From Bacillota bacterium (GTDB lineage Bacteria; Bacillota; Clostridia; Acetivibrionales; DSM-1351), in the NCBI GenBank assembly GCA_023409265.1, contig JAEYHZ010000039.1, positions 1 through 64,000 of the forward strand: DNA of 64,000 bases, given 5' to 3'. A model generated the notes under the pieces. It did no database searches, was not told the DNA's origin, and saw only the letters and a list, made by a program, of their open reading frames with translations. Positions 34,321-44,303 of the stretch are shown piece after piece (positions within the stretch are counted from its first letter, which is position 1; every line of letters begins with the position of its first letter). The position numbers and the translations under genes are program-made.

Positions 34321-36084
34321 ATGCCATTCGATGGAATAGTAACAAAATGTATAGTGGATGAACTAAATACTTTGCTGGCAGGCGGAAGAGTTGAAAAGGT
34401 ATTTCAGCCTGAAGCCGATGAAATAGTTTTATTGGTTCGTTCAAAGAGTCAGAATTACAGGCTGGTGGCCAGCGCAAATGCAAACTATCCCCGCCTTCAT
34501 ATAACAGCATTGCAAAAAGAAAATCCCCAGACCCCTCCTGTGTTTTGTATGCTTATGAGAAAACATCTGTCAGGTGGAAAGCTTCTGGATATTAACTTTC
34601 ATGATTACGAAAGGGTTATCTCTATTAATATTGAGTCGGTCAATGAGCTGGGGGATCTGTCTGTAAAGCAGGTAGTTGTTGAAATAATGGGAAAACACAG
34701 CAACATTATTCTGCTTAACAGTGAAAATAAAATCATTGATTCGGTTAAGCATGTAGATAGTGATATAAGCAGTGTCAGAGAGGTTATGCCGGCCAGGACC
34801 TATATCCTCCCTCCCGCTCAAAACAAGGAGTTGCCTGAAAATATCGCACCGGAAGAAATATTTCAGCACCCTATGGTGTCAGAAGCCAAACATATAGAGG
34901 GTTTACTTCTAAATATGATTAAGGGTTTCAGTCCGTACACCTGCAGAGAAATTTGCTGTGATGCTGGTGTAGCCCCTAAAACACCAATTGCAGTTTTAAA
35001 TGATACCGATAAGGAAAACTTGATAACTGCCTTGAAAAGCTATTTGAAACAGATAAAGGATAATGCATTTGAGCCCTGTATTGTATATCAGGATAAAAAC
35101 CTCCAGAAACCGGTTGATTTCTACTGTTTTATTCCAAGGCAGCAGGTCGGCTTCAAGCAATACCAGCTTCTTTCAGAAGCTTTGGACGACTATTATGCTC
35201 TGAGGGATACAAATGAGCGCCTTGGTCAGAAGATGGGCGATGTAGTAAAGGTTATCAAAAACGGTATTGAAAGGTGCGAAAAGAAGATTGCCCTTTTTAA
35301 TGACAAGCTCAGGGATGTGGCAGACAGGGAAAAACTTCAGCTTTTTGGAGAGCTCATTACAGCCAATATATATTGTATTCCCGCCGGAAGTAAAACTGCC
35401 AGGGTTTTGAATTATTACAATGAGAACGAAGAATATATTGACATACCGTTAAACGAGTATAAATCCGTTCAGGAGAACGCACAGAAATACTATAAGCAGT
35501 ATTCCAAAGCAAAAAGCACACACATGAATGTAACTCAACAGCTAAAGGAGACTTTCTCCGAATTGGAGTATCTGCAAAGCGTTCAGACAATGCTTGAGAA
35601 CTGCGGAAGCAGACAGGAGATCGATGAAGTCAGACAGGAATTGATCGACCAGGGTTACATTAAAGCCTCAGTGAGAAATGCCAGAAAAAAGCAGGATAAG
35701 CCCTCTTCCCCGCTTGAATTTACTTCAAGCGACGGCTTTCAGATTCTCGTGGGCAAGAATAACAAGCAGAATGATCTGCTGACATTAAAGCTGGCGGCCT
35801 CCAGTGATATTTGGATGCATACAAAGAATATTCCGGGCTCCCATGTTATCATAAGGACAGAACGTCGTGAGGTTCCGGATTCTACACTGCTTGAGGGTGC
35901 AATGCTGGCCGCTTATCACAGCAGTGCCAAAATGTCCAGCAATGTACCTGTTGATTATACTAATGTTAAAAATGTCAAAAAGCCAGGCGGAGCAAAGCCG
36001 GGTATGGTTATTTATGAGAGTTTCAAGACCATAAATGTAACTCCCGAGGAAGAAAGAGTAGTTAAGCTGGGGCAGAAAAAATAA
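34321..36084 (+). CDS. rqcH: NFACT family protein, ribosome-associated quality control factor RqcH
   Basis: 587 residues. Begins MPFDGIVTKCIVDEL, the RqcH/FbpA start. NFACT-N domain, HhH-like middle, long coiled coils (about 290-330 and 380-430) and a C-terminal NFACT-R domain (SDIWMHTKNIPGSHVII). RqcH binds 60S-type obstructed ribosomes and recruits tRNA-Ala to add C-terminal alanine tails; the older name is fibronectin-binding protein. It stands alone between the lyase and an aminotransferase. Confidence 0.94.
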   Translation: MPFDGIVTKCIVDELNTLLAGGRVEKVFQPEADEIVLLVRSKSQNYRLVASANANYPRLHITALQKENPQTPPVFCMLMRKHLSGGKLLDINFHDYERVISINIESVNELGDLSVKQVVVEIMGKHSNIILLNSENKIIDSVKHVDSDISSVREVMPARTYILPPAQNKELPENIAPEEIFQHPMVSEAKHIEGLLLNMIKGFSPYTCREICCDAGVAPKTPIAVLNDTDKENLITALKSYLKQIKDNAFEPCIVYQDKNLQKPVDFYCFIPRQQVGFKQYQLLSEALDDYYALRDTNERLGQKMGDVVKVIKNGIERCEKKIALFNDKLRDVADREKLQLFGELITANIYCIPAGSKTARVLNYYNENEEYIDIPLNEYKSVQENAQKYYKQYSKAKSTHMNVTQQLKETFSELEYLQSVQTMLENCGSRQEIDEVRQELIDQGYIKASVRNARKKQDKPSSPLEFTSSDGFQILVGKNNKQNDLLTLKLAASSDIWMHTKNIPGSHVIIRTERREVPDSTLLEGAMLAAYHSSAKMSSNVPVDYTNVKNVKKPGGAKPGMVIYESFKTINVTPEEERVVKLGQKK

Positions 36085-36151
36085 TTACAAGTTCTTATTT
36101 TTAAGATTGAAAAAATTAAAATTAAATAATATATAGACTGGGGGAAATAAA

Positions 36152-37330
36152 ATGATTTCAAACAAAATCAGCAACAGGTTGGCAAATTCTTCAATGATAA
36201 GGGCTATGTTTGAAGAAGGCGCCAAATTAAGAAAATTATACGGAGCGGATAAGGTTTATGACTTTTCTCTGGGTAATCCTGATCCCGAACCACCGGAAGA
36301 GGTTAAAGCCGCTCTTAGAGAACTTGCAGGTTCACCGGAACCCGGAATGCATCTTTATATGAATAATGCCGGTTATCCTGAGGTAAGGGAAACAATTGCT
36401 GCCAAGATCAATAAGGAAACCGGATTACAGCTAAGTTTCAACAATGTGGTAATGACCGTTGGTGCCGGGGGAGCTCTGAATGTAGTATTGAAGACGCTTC
36501 TTGATCCAGGAGAAGAAGTTATTATCTTCGCACCCTACTTTGTAGAATACAGTTCCTATATTGATAACCATGGCGGGAAAACAGTTGTAGTTAATACTGA
36601 TTCAAAGACCTTTTTGCCTGATCCTGAGCTGTTGAGAACAAAAATAACACCTAATACCAAAGCTGTATTAATAAATACACCAAACAACCCCACAGGTGTT
36701 GTTTATGGTGAAGCTATTCTGAAAGCAATGGCTAAAGTTCTTGAAGACAAGAGTAAAGAGTATGGACATACTATTTATATAATTTCTGACGAGCCTTATA
36801 GAAAGCTTGCATATGGTGTTGAAGTTCCAAATATTTTAACAATATACAGAAATGCAATAATGATTGACTGTTTCAGTAAATCACTTTCACTTCCGGGGGA
36901 ACGTATGGGATATATTGCTACAAATCCTGAAGCTGATGATATTGATACACTTATGAATGGATTGATTTACTGCAACAGAGTTCTGGGTTATGTTAATGCA
37001 CCTGCACTTTTCCAGAAAATTATTGCGAAAGCCATTGATTCCTCAGTGGATATAAATATCTATAAGGAAAGAAGAGATTTATTGTATAACGGGCTTACAA
37101 GCTTTGGCTATGAATGTGTTAAGCCTGATGGAGCATTTTATCTTTTCCCAAAGGCATTAATTGCTGATGATGTTGAATTTAAGAACAGGGCTTTAAAATA
37201 CAACCTCCTTATTGTTCCCGGTTCAGGCTTTGGAGGTCCCGGTCATTTCCGACTGGCTTATTGTGTTAGTCTGGAGACTATAAAAAATTCTCTCCCTGCC
37301 TTTGAAGCACTGGCTAACGAATTTAAATAA
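36152..37330 (+). CDS. Pyridoxal-phosphate-dependent aminotransferase (class I/II)
   Basis: 392 residues. Motifs of fold type I: DFSLGNPDPEPP, NNPTGVVYG (Asn and substrate binding), ISDEPYRKL (Asp binding the PLP nitrogen), and the PLP Lys in FSKSLSLPGERMGY, with the substrate-binding Arg in HFRLAYC. Similar proteins are annotated as aspartate-type aminotransferases; the amino donor cannot be decided. GGGGG lies before the ATG and a terminator follows. Confidence 0.92.
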   Translation: MISNKISNRLANSSMIRAMFEEGAKLRKLYGADKVYDFSLGNPDPEPPEEVKAALRELAGSPEPGMHLYMNNAGYPEVRETIAAKINKETGLQLSFNNVVMTVGAGGALNVVLKTLLDPGEEVIIFAPYFVEYSSYIDNHGGKTVVVNTDSKTFLPDPELLRTKITPNTKAVLINTPNNPTGVVYGEAILKAMAKVLEDKSKEYGHTIYIISDEPYRKLAYGVEVPNILTIYRNAIMIDCFSKSLSLPGERMGYIATNPEADDIDTLMNGLIYCNRVLGYVNAPALFQKIIAKAIDSSVDINIYKERRDLLYNGLTSFGYECVKPDGAFYLFPKALIADDVEFKNRALKYNLLIVPGSGFGGPGHFRLAYCVSLETIKNSLPAFEALANEFK

Positions 37331-37361
37331 TTATCATATAACAATGATTGTGATATAAGCC

Positions 37362-37393
37362 AAAACAGCCGAATATAAATCGGCTGTTTTTTA
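37362..37393 (+). terminator. Intrinsic terminator after the aminotransferase
   Basis: AAAACAGCCGA / TCGGCTGTTTT around ATATAAA, followed by TT, about 30 bp after the stop. The A-rich 5' arm lets it also act on the convergent side. Confidence 0.85.
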
Positions 37394-37465
37394 AGCTGTT
37401 TTTCTAACAGGTTAAATCTATAAATACACTGATAAATAAGAATTCATCCGAGCATATTGTTGGTG

Positions 37466-37864
37466 CTATTTCGTGGAATAATTCAAGCCCCAGGTTACTC
37501 CATGCTTATCCTTTAAAACAGCGTGGTATGCTCCCCAGAAAGTCTTCTGCAATTCAAATATTATTATGGCATCTTCTTTACTTAACTCTGCATAGGCTTT
37601 TTCTATCTGTTCCTGTGAATCCATTTCCAAAACAAGCTGCACGTTAGTATGCTGAGCCTTTTCACCAAATAAATCCGTAAAGTACATAATGCAGTTGGGT
37701 GCTAAATGGAGCTCTGAGTGCATTATTTTACCTTCATGTCCCTTAAACATTTCGTTATTATCGGCTGTTTTAACCATTTTTATTTCGCCGCCAAAAATGG
37801 CTTTGTAAAATTCAAGAGCTTCCTTGCAATTGTCTACTGCAATATTCGGTATTATGCTTTTCAT
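37466..37864 (-). CDS. VOC-fold protein (PhnB-like)
   Basis: 132 residues, one PhnB-type vicinal-oxygen-chelate domain pair: IPNIAVDNCKEALEFYKAIFG at the start, then IMHSELHLAPNCIMYFTD and a C-terminal LKDKHGVTWGLNYS. The family includes glyoxalase-like and antibiotic-binding proteins; the function is not predictable. GGAG lies upstream of the ATG. Confidence 0.85.
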   Translation of the reverse strand: MKSIIPNIAVDNCKEALEFYKAIFGGEIKMVKTADNNEMFKGHEGKIMHSELHLAPNCIMYFTDLFGEKAQHTNVQLVLEMDSQEQIEKAYAELSKEDAIIIFELQKTFWGAYHAVLKDKHGVTWGLNYSTK

Positions 37865-37987
37865 CGGTAACTCTCCTTTGTATTTTGGTTTAATTTATAA
37901 TTTACCCATATTAACCAATATCAAACCTGGTAACTTATATTTTACATAATAACATTGCTATTATAAAGTAAACCTTTTCCAAACCAG

Positions 37988-38887
37988 CTATTTCATATCG
38001 ATTGCAAGCCCGTCTCCATATGCTGCCTGGCTGAAAATATTTTCAGCTTCAATTAGAGGTATACCTGCAATATTGATATTCTCTATTACGCTTTCACCTA
38101 TTTTCTTATTGCTGCACTCAAATAGATACCTTATTGCCTGGGGCCTGAAACCTAAAAGTCTTGCGGCAACCGTATCAGCGGCAACCGGATCGCAGCCTGC
38201 AATAACAAGCCCCGTATGCCGGGCAATTCCTTTTGAGGGACCTGTTCCTATCATAGCGGGACTTGCACTGATAATGGACAAATCAATGGGGATCTGCCCG
38301 GCCATTGCAGATATGAAACCGTGCAATTCGGTATGTATCCCCAGATTCTTTTTAGGCTGCCCATGTTCATCCGCCGGAGGCCACCCCAGTGCGATGTTCT
38401 TGATTGCTGCTGACATTGTGGCCTCCTCATGGTGCTTGAGCTGAGTAAAAGATACAAGTACAGTAACCTCTTCAAAAAGCTTATTAAGATTAGTTGCCGT
38501 TACAATTGGATGATTCAGACTTATTCTGAGAAAAGGCCCATGATTAAGATCTATGAACTCAACACCTTCCTCTGAAATAACCTGCCCAAAGCCAACCGAA
38601 TCCATAACATCCTTAGTCTCTCCGTCAGCTGTGCCTGTAGCTACAACTATCCTCTTTGGATTTCTCTCCTTAAAAATTCTGATTATCTGCCTGAGGCTTT
38701 CTGGCCCAACTACAACAGCTGAATCTGGTTGTCTCTTATTTACCCAATTAGGTGTTATGACTACAACATCATTACTGTTTATGGCAGCTGTTATCTGCAA
38801 AAGGTTAATTGCGTCCTTTATTGCCACGGCTTCATCGTTATTATGTGTAATAGCTACGTTTGAATTATTCCATTTTCTTTGCCTCAT
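37988..38887 (-). CDS. DUF362 domain protein
   Basis: 299 residues. Matches the DUF362 layout: a VVITPNWVNKR segment, an IRIFKERNPKRIVVATGTAD segment, SFTQLKHHEEATMSAAIKN (the conserved K-H/T-t-sga region) and GCDPVAADTVAARLLGF. Family members are often fused to ferredoxins; here the 4Fe-4S motif is absent. Function unknown. The gene is monocistronic by spacing. Confidence 0.8.
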   Translation of the reverse strand: MRQRKWNNSNVAITHNNDEAVAIKDAINLLQITAAINSNDVVVITPNWVNKRQPDSAVVVGPESLRQIIRIFKERNPKRIVVATGTADGETKDVMDSVGFGQVISEEGVEFIDLNHGPFLRISLNHPIVTATNLNKLFEEVTVLVSFTQLKHHEEATMSAAIKNIALGWPPADEHGQPKKNLGIHTELHGFISAMAGQIPIDLSIISASPAMIGTGPSKGIARHTGLVIAGCDPVAADTVAARLLGFRPQAIRYLFECSNKKIGESVIENINIAGIPLIEAENIFSQAAYGDGLAIDMK

Positions 38888-39458
38888 ATTTGTTTCCTTT
38901 CATGGTAGACTTTTAGGCTTATTATTCCCAAAAAAGGCAAATAAACACCGGAATTTTGTTGGAACTAAATATAATAGCTGTTCCTCCTCCCCCATTGAAT
39001 ACTTGGAGAGAAGATTGAATATAAATAATAAGAGGCTTACTAATGATAAATGTTTACAAAATGAGTATATTTAATTTGTAGCTCCCTGTACTATTGACAC
39101 CGATTACCATAATTTGTTATCATAAGTTCAACATTAATCAGGAGTGTATTGTAAAATGATTTAATCTCTTAACCAATGACCCATCATATTTAAAGTATAC
39201 AATTTCTGCGCCTTATGGAGGTCTATTTTGTTGCTCTCAAATATGATGCTTTGCTTTTGGGATGTCATTTTGCAGTAAGCTGTTTTTAAGTGTATTCGTG
39301 TATTATATATGACGGATATGCAATAAAAAAGCTGAATGGAATCTCACCCATTCAGCTTTTTTATTGTCCAGGAAAGGCACTTGTGCAAAATAAGTGCCTT
39401 TGCCACCTTTGTTCTATAACCCACTAATTAAAAGTAAAATTAAAAAGGAGGAATATTT
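38888..39458. other. 570-bp non-coding gap
   Basis: No reading frame or structured RNA is recognised except the hairpin at 39324-39362. Confidence 0.5.
39324..39362. terminator. Bidirectional hairpin terminator
   Basis: AAAAAAGCTGAATGG / CCATTCAGCTTTTTT, a near-perfect 15-bp stem with A- and T-rich ends, 95 bp before the GNAT gene. It follows no clear gene on the plus strand, so an unseen transcript such as a small RNA may end here. Confidence 0.75.
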
Positions 39459-40349
39459 ATGACTGTACAGTTAAGAAATTACACAAGTGAGCCCGGTTTT
39501 ACAAAGGATTTTGATATGGTAAGGGATTTTCTTATCAGAATAAACAAAGATTCTATTGTTAACCCCGGTTTTATATGGGGCAGATGGGAATGGGTATTTT
39601 CTCTTCCCTATCTTGATAAGAGTTCCTTATCAAAAATAAGAATTTGGGAGGATAATGGAACTATTGCAGCAGTTGCTACATACGAACAAGACCTTGGGTA
39701 CGCATATTTTTTAGTTGACAACAACTATGCTTATTTAAAGAAGGAAATGCTTGCTTACGCTGAAAAAAGCTTATGTAAAAATGGGGCGTTCAAAGCACTT
39801 ATACCTGATAACGACAGAGAATTCCAGAAAATCGCACTGTCACATGGTTTAAAGCCCACACAGCAAAAAGAGAACAATTCCGTTCTGGATATAACCCAGC
39901 AGAATACGCATTATGTTTTACCCAAGGGCTTCACCATACGAAGCCTTGTTGAGAACTGTGACTTACATAAGGTAAACAGAGTCCTGTGGAGAGGGTTCAA
40001 TCACGAGGGCGAGCCTCCCGAAACAGCCCAGGCTATGGAAGAAAGAAGGCTCAGCCTTGCAGGACCTCATATAAACCTGGATACCTTTATAGTTGTTGTA
40101 TCACCTGAAGGAGATTACGTATCCTTCTGCGGTACATGGTATGACAAGGCTACTGACTATGCTTTGGTTGAACCCGTTGCAACAGATCCCTTGTATCGTA
40201 AAATGGGCCTGGGTAAAGCCGCTGTGCTTGAAGCAGTCAAACGTTGCGGTAAGCTTGGCGCAAAACGGGCTTATGTGGGATCTTCACAGCAATTTTATTA
40301 CCGTATTGGTTTTAGCCCTCTTCCAGCGGATACTTTTTGGGAACATTAA
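39459..40349 (+). CDS. Two-domain GNAT-family N-acetyltransferase
   Basis: 296 residues. The C-terminal GNAT domain holds the acetyl-CoA motif DPLYRKMGLGKAAVLEAVKR (RKMGLGKA), ending in AYVGSSQQFYYRIGF. The N-terminal half has a degenerate GNAT fold without the P-loop. AAGGAGG precedes the ATG. The substrate is unknown; proteins of this build act on amines or antibiotics in other Firmicutes. Confidence 0.85.
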   Translation: MTVQLRNYTSEPGFTKDFDMVRDFLIRINKDSIVNPGFIWGRWEWVFSLPYLDKSSLSKIRIWEDNGTIAAVATYEQDLGYAYFLVDNNYAYLKKEMLAYAEKSLCKNGAFKALIPDNDREFQKIALSHGLKPTQQKENNSVLDITQQNTHYVLPKGFTIRSLVENCDLHKVNRVLWRGFNHEGEPPETAQAMEERRLSLAGPHINLDTFIVVVSPEGDYVSFCGTWYDKATDYALVEPVATDPLYRKMGLGKAAVLEAVKRCGKLGAKRAYVGSSQQFYYRIGFSPLPADTFWEH

Positions 40350-40416
40350 TTAAAAAAGGACCAACTTTTTTACATTATTTTATTAAAAAAGGTAATCTTA
40401 ATATTATACTGAAGAA

Positions 40417-41286
40417 ATGATGGTGAAGACTTTGGATAATTTTAAAAGTGATGATATTAGTGATGATAATAAAGTTGGTCCTCATAAAAAGCATACTCTG
40501 TGGCTGAGAATCTTATTAATTGGGTTCCTTTTGTACGCTATTGCCTTAATTACATTAATAATAACCGGCAATCCCAATATGTTCCCAACCACCGTTTTAA
40601 TAGGCAATTTTCTGGTACCTGTAGCTTTTGTGGTTTTCTTTTATGAAAGAAGAGACAGATTCAGTGTAAATATCTCGGCTACCGCAATGTGTTTCTTTTA
40701 CGGGGGTGTACTTGGTACAATAGCCGCAGGAATCCTTGAACCGGTATTCATCAGCCACTTATCAATCAGTACGGCTTTTATGGTCGGGATTATCGAAGAG
40801 TTTACCAAGATAATTGGTGTAGTCATTATAGCCAGACGAAGAAAATACAACTCGGTAATGGATGGGATTATTCTTGGTGCTGCAGCGGGTATGGGATTTG
40901 CAGCTTTTGAGAGTACAGGCTACGCCTTCACCTACTTCTTACAAAGCGGCGGCAGCCTATCCCTTACCGTACTGATTACTCTTTTGCGAGGAGTATTTTC
41001 ACCAGTAGGCCATGGCACCTGGACTGCAATATTGTCCAGTGTTCTATTACGTGAAAGCGTTTCAGGAAAGTTTAATATTAATACTAAAGTTTTGTATGCA
41101 TATTTTACAGTTGTTGTTCTACACGGCTTATGGGATGCCCTTCCCTTTATCATAGAGATGCTAATGCCCTCTGTACAGTCCACACTTATCGGTCAGCTAA
41201 CAATTGGTATAATTGGAATTGCAATACTCTACAGACGATGGAAGGAGGCAAAAAAAGAGTCCACAATGAGGATAGGCTCATTTTAA
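40417..41286 (+). CDS. PrsW-family intramembrane metalloprotease
   Basis: 289 residues with about eight hydrophobic segments. The PrsW motifs are present: EE in GIIEEFTKIIGV, the FAAFEST segment, HGTW in the GHGTWTA helix, and HGLWDALPF. The N-terminal cytoplasmic stretch of 25 residues is charged. B. subtilis PrsW performs site-1 cleavage of RsiW; a PrsW substrate cannot be named here. An ECF sigma gene lies about 8 kb away but without a recognisable anti-sigma factor next to it. Confidence 0.85.
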   Translation: MMVKTLDNFKSDDISDDNKVGPHKKHTLWLRILLIGFLLYAIALITLIITGNPNMFPTTVLIGNFLVPVAFVVFFYERRDRFSVNISATAMCFFYGGVLGTIAAGILEPVFISHLSISTAFMVGIIEEFTKIIGVVIIARRRKYNSVMDGIILGAAAGMGFAAFESTGYAFTYFLQSGGSLSLTVLITLLRGVFSPVGHGTWTAILSSVLLRESVSGKFNINTKVLYAYFTVVVLHGLWDALPFIIEMLMPSVQSTLIGQLTIGIIGIAILYRRWKEAKKESTMRIGSF

Positions 41287-41348
41287 CGTTTGAAGGTCTC
41301 CTTTTTGCACAACCCCCAAAAGTTTTTTATACTGCCCCCTGCAATTAA

Positions 41349-42419
41349 CTATTTTAAGACCCTGTTGATAAATGTCAAATGTCTTATCATATTTGCTGCC
41401 AGCTCATGGTCCATGTAGTCCCAGCAATAATCAAATCCGGGAAATAGAGGGCATAATTTATACTCTCTGTCAAAGTTGACTGAAATATATACAAGCTCAC
41501 GTGTACCTGTTTTGTCTGTCTGTACGCAATAGCGGCAGTTATCGCATTTTTTGTTGCTACTTACCACAAAAGCTTTTAGCTCGTCTTCCATCAGCTCAAA
41601 ATTACTTAAAATGTCTTTATTGCTTGGAACTCGCAGGCTTACACAGGCAGGTCTGGAAACATAATTATGATATTTCAGCGATATTCCTCCATGAGTACGT
41701 TCCGCCCATGAATCCTTAACAGGCATATCCTTTTTGCCATAGTTTTTTATGTAATCAAGTGCAATTTGGTTGTCACGGTTCTCAATACGTATGTAATCAT
41801 TATCTTGAAGATATTTTTCCAATTCATTAAAAGCATCTGTATCTCCCAGTAATTTGGAGAAAACCTCACTTGTATAAGTATATCCTGTATTAAAAAGGCA
41901 CCTGGAGAAAGCCAGCAGCGAAGCTTCAGACCTTTCGGACATCCATTTCCATGCATGAAACAACTCCTTGTTATCAGTGGAGAAAACACATTTATTACTT
42001 TCTTCGGCACGTGACAAACCGCATTGCTCCAGAATTGCAAGATACTTCTTACTGACTTTTTTCGAGTTATCAATTACAAATTTATCTTCCTCAATTTTGC
42101 CATCTATCCCCATTTGAAATAATACATTTATGAACTCCTCAAGCTTCTTTATGTCGCTTTGCATCTGAACATATAGTTTTGGCTTTTTATCAAAAGCCTT
42201 GTTAAATCTGTATGTATAGAAATCATCTTCATTCAGTTTGGTGTATAGAAGTAATGGAGTATCATATATTTTAAGGTATATGTTTTTAATCAAATCATAA
42301 AAAACCATCTGCCCCTCTTCTGTTACCCCACAGGATTTGCTTGGAATAAAAGGTGGCAAGGTATCAATATATCCTCCTATAATTCTTTGTTCAAGACTTG
42401 TATATTTAGATTCCATCAT
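41349..42419 (-). CDS. Hypothetical protein with C-terminal Cys cluster
   Basis: 356 residues. No family is recognised. The N-terminal 230 residues are helical and charged. Near residue 294 there is CDNCRYC, then a CPLFPGFDYCWDY stretch. The four to five cysteines could bind zinc or an Fe-S cluster. GAGGAG lies five bases before the ATG, so translation looks real. It is convergent with prsW and lies 47 bp downstream of a DUF3795 gene, with which it may be co-transcribed. Confidence 0.65.
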   Translation of the reverse strand: MMESKYTSLEQRIIGGYIDTLPPFIPSKSCGVTEEGQMVFYDLIKNIYLKIYDTPLLLYTKLNEDDFYTYRFNKAFDKKPKLYVQMQSDIKKLEEFINVLFQMGIDGKIEEDKFVIDNSKKVSKKYLAILEQCGLSRAEESNKCVFSTDNKELFHAWKWMSERSEASLLAFSRCLFNTGYTYTSEVFSKLLGDTDAFNELEKYLQDNDYIRIENRDNQIALDYIKNYGKKDMPVKDSWAERTHGGISLKYHNYVSRPACVSLRVPSNKDILSNFELMEDELKAFVVSSNKKCDNCRYCVQTDKTGTRELVYISVNFDREYKLCPLFPGFDYCWDYMDHELAANMIRHLTFINRVLK

Positions 42420-42466
42420 AGTAACTCCTCAAAAAATGTTTTTTAGTTTTAACTAGGAACTTTCAT

Positions 42467-42880
42467 TTATTTTTTTCTATTTTTCTTATAATCATCAATT
42501 CTGCCTGTATTGTTATAAGCAAGTAAATATTCGTTATACTCAGAAATACTAAAATCCGATTTTGCTTTTTCTTCCGCCTTCTTTTCTGTCAAGCCCTCTC
42601 TTTGAGTAAAAGTACTGCAGGGATAATTTTCACACTCTCCACAATGCTGAAATGTCTTTTCCATAGCACACTTTCTTACAGGGCAGCCGCTGTCTATAAG
42701 CCTGGCATTCTCCTTTTGGCACCTGCAGCCATCACAGTATATTTCTTGAATGGGAATATCAACGTTATAGTATTTTTTCCAGGCCTGGGCTAATTCATTT
42801 CGCCGGTCATCTTTCTCTATATTCGGTGCATATGCCTTGCACAAATCGCAACGATAGCCGCACATTGTCATTTCACTCAT
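42467..42880 (-). CDS. DUF3795 domain protein (Cys-rich)
   Basis: About 137 residues from the ATG at 42880 (AAGGTGAG seven bases upstream; the longer frame to 42925 has none). Cysteine pattern MCGYRCDLCKAY, YCDGCRC, CPVRKCAMEK, HCGECENYPC matches the DUF3795 layout, proposed to bind zinc. Function unknown. Possible partner of the downstream Cys-cluster protein. Confidence 0.8.
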   Translation of the reverse strand: MSEMTMCGYRCDLCKAYAPNIEKDDRRNELAQAWKKYYNVDIPIQEIYCDGCRCQKENARLIDSGCPVRKCAMEKTFQHCGECENYPCSTFTQREGLTEKKAEEKAKSDFSISEYNEYLLAYNNTGRIDDYKKNRKK

Positions 42881-43295
42881 AGTATAGCTCACCTTCCGAT
42901 TGCCTCTTTTCTTAAATGCCGGCAATTTTCGCCTAAATCTTTAAGCTCTTTTTCCCTGTTCATCTACAAGAAAGTAATGATCATACAATTAATACTATAT
43001 ATGGCATTATTAATAATTTCAATATTTATTAAATATTTAACGGCATTGTAGTAACGTCAAATCCCTTAAACCAAAAAATAATTCCAGATATTTTGGAATG
43101 TTTATATGAATATACAAATGCTGATAATTTAAAAAGATATGTTGCCGATTTGCTGAAATATCTACTACTTATTTCTTAACAAATCAAACTATTTCATATA
43201 TAATTTGCTTATCAGTAAAGCTTTTCAGATTTTTCGCGGTATTTGTCTAACAGGTATGCTTTAAAAATATGCAAATCTTATAAGAGGTGGTTGAT
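42881..43295. other. Intergenic stretch with a small reading-frame fragment
   Basis: A short open run reading LECLYEYTNADNLKRYV ends at a TAA near 43181. It shares a run of about 20 similar bases with the WYL regulator downstream (EYTNSDNFKS) but the rest does not align. No other feature is seen. Confidence 0.3.
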
Positions 43296-44213
43296 TTGAA
43301 AATAGACAGATTACTTGGAATTATGATATACCTTCTAAACCGTGAAACTGTAAGTGCACGTGCATTATCAGAAAAGTTTGAGGTTTCACCCCGGACAATT
43401 CAACGGGATATCGAAACACTAAGCTATGCCGGCATTCCTGTAACTGCATCACAGGGGGCAAACGGTGGGTATAGCATTATTAATAGCTTTAAAATGGATA
43501 AACAGGTTTTTAATACAGAGGATTACGTCTTTTTACTTACTGCATTAAAAGGTTTGTGTTCTGCTTATGAAAGTAAACAAGTTGAAGCAACTTTTGAGAA
43601 ACTACTGACACTTTCGCCTGATGATTTGAACCTTCAGCAGAATATATGTCTTGATTTAAGTGTACTCCGTGAAGGTTTTAATCTAAGGAATTATTTAGAC
43701 AGTATTGATACAGCTATTCGAAAAAAGATGATAATCGAATTTGAATATACAAATTCTGATAATTTTAAATCCCAAAGATATGTTGAGCCGGTCCTGCTCA
43801 CACATAAGTGGTATTCCTGGTATCTGTTCGGGTATTGCTGTGAAAAACATGATTATCGCATTTTCAGATTGTCAAGAATCCGTAATCTAATATTAACCGG
43901 CAAATTGTTTACCAATATCCACAAAAATGCTGTAGAAATCCTAGAACAAAGAAGTGATAACCGGCAGTATATAAACATCAAACTGTTATGTAGTTCTGAT
44001 ATCCGGATTTCTATTGAAGAAGACTTTCCCAACTCACACATAACTGAAATGGAAAATAGCGACATAATAATTGAATTCAAAGTACCTGATAATGAGAAAG
44101 GATGGTTTGGAACCATACTCGAATATGGAAATAAGCTGACAGTTATAGAACCTGAAGACTTAAAAACCAAGCTTATTAAACATGCAAGGGAAATTTTAGA
44201 TAAATATTGTTGA
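43296..44213 (+). CDS. YafY-type HTH/WYL-domain transcriptional regulator
   Basis: About 305 residues. The N-terminal HTH (LLGIMIYLLNRE, SEKFEVSPRTIQRDIETLSYAGIP) is the DeoR/HTH_11 type and the middle WYL domain contains HKWYSWYLFGYC, with Trp-Tyr in place of WYL. A TTG at 43296 is the likely start: AGAGGTGG lies five bases upstream and the sequence then begins with the family-typical KIDRLLGI. Ligand unknown. Divergent from DUF3795 by about 415 bp, and upstream of the QueG-like gene on the same strand. Confidence 0.88.
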   Translation: MKIDRLLGIMIYLLNRETVSARALSEKFEVSPRTIQRDIETLSYAGIPVTASQGANGGYSIINSFKMDKQVFNTEDYVFLLTALKGLCSAYESKQVEATFEKLLTLSPDDLNLQQNICLDLSVLREGFNLRNYLDSIDTAIRKKMIIEFEYTNSDNFKSQRYVEPVLLTHKWYSWYLFGYCCEKHDYRIFRLSRIRNLILTGKLFTNIHKNAVEILEQRSDNRQYINIKLLCSSDIRISIEEDFPNSHITEMENSDIIIEFKVPDNEKGWFGTILEYGNKLTVIEPEDLKTKLIKHAREILDKYC

Positions 44214-44303
44214 ATTACGACATACTGTTGTCCGATATCCTCCTTTATAATAGGTTTAAACAAAAAGTAACGTTTTGAAATAAACATTCATGGAGGACTG
44301 AAA

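Noticed and set aside
38888..39323. Small RNA ending at the 39324 hairpin
   Set aside because: A strong hairpin is present, but no promoter or conserved structure upstream was recognised.
43081..43181. Second copy of the WYL regulator upstream of the gene
   Set aside because: Only about 20 bases match (EYTNADN versus EYTNSDN); the flanks do not align in any frame.
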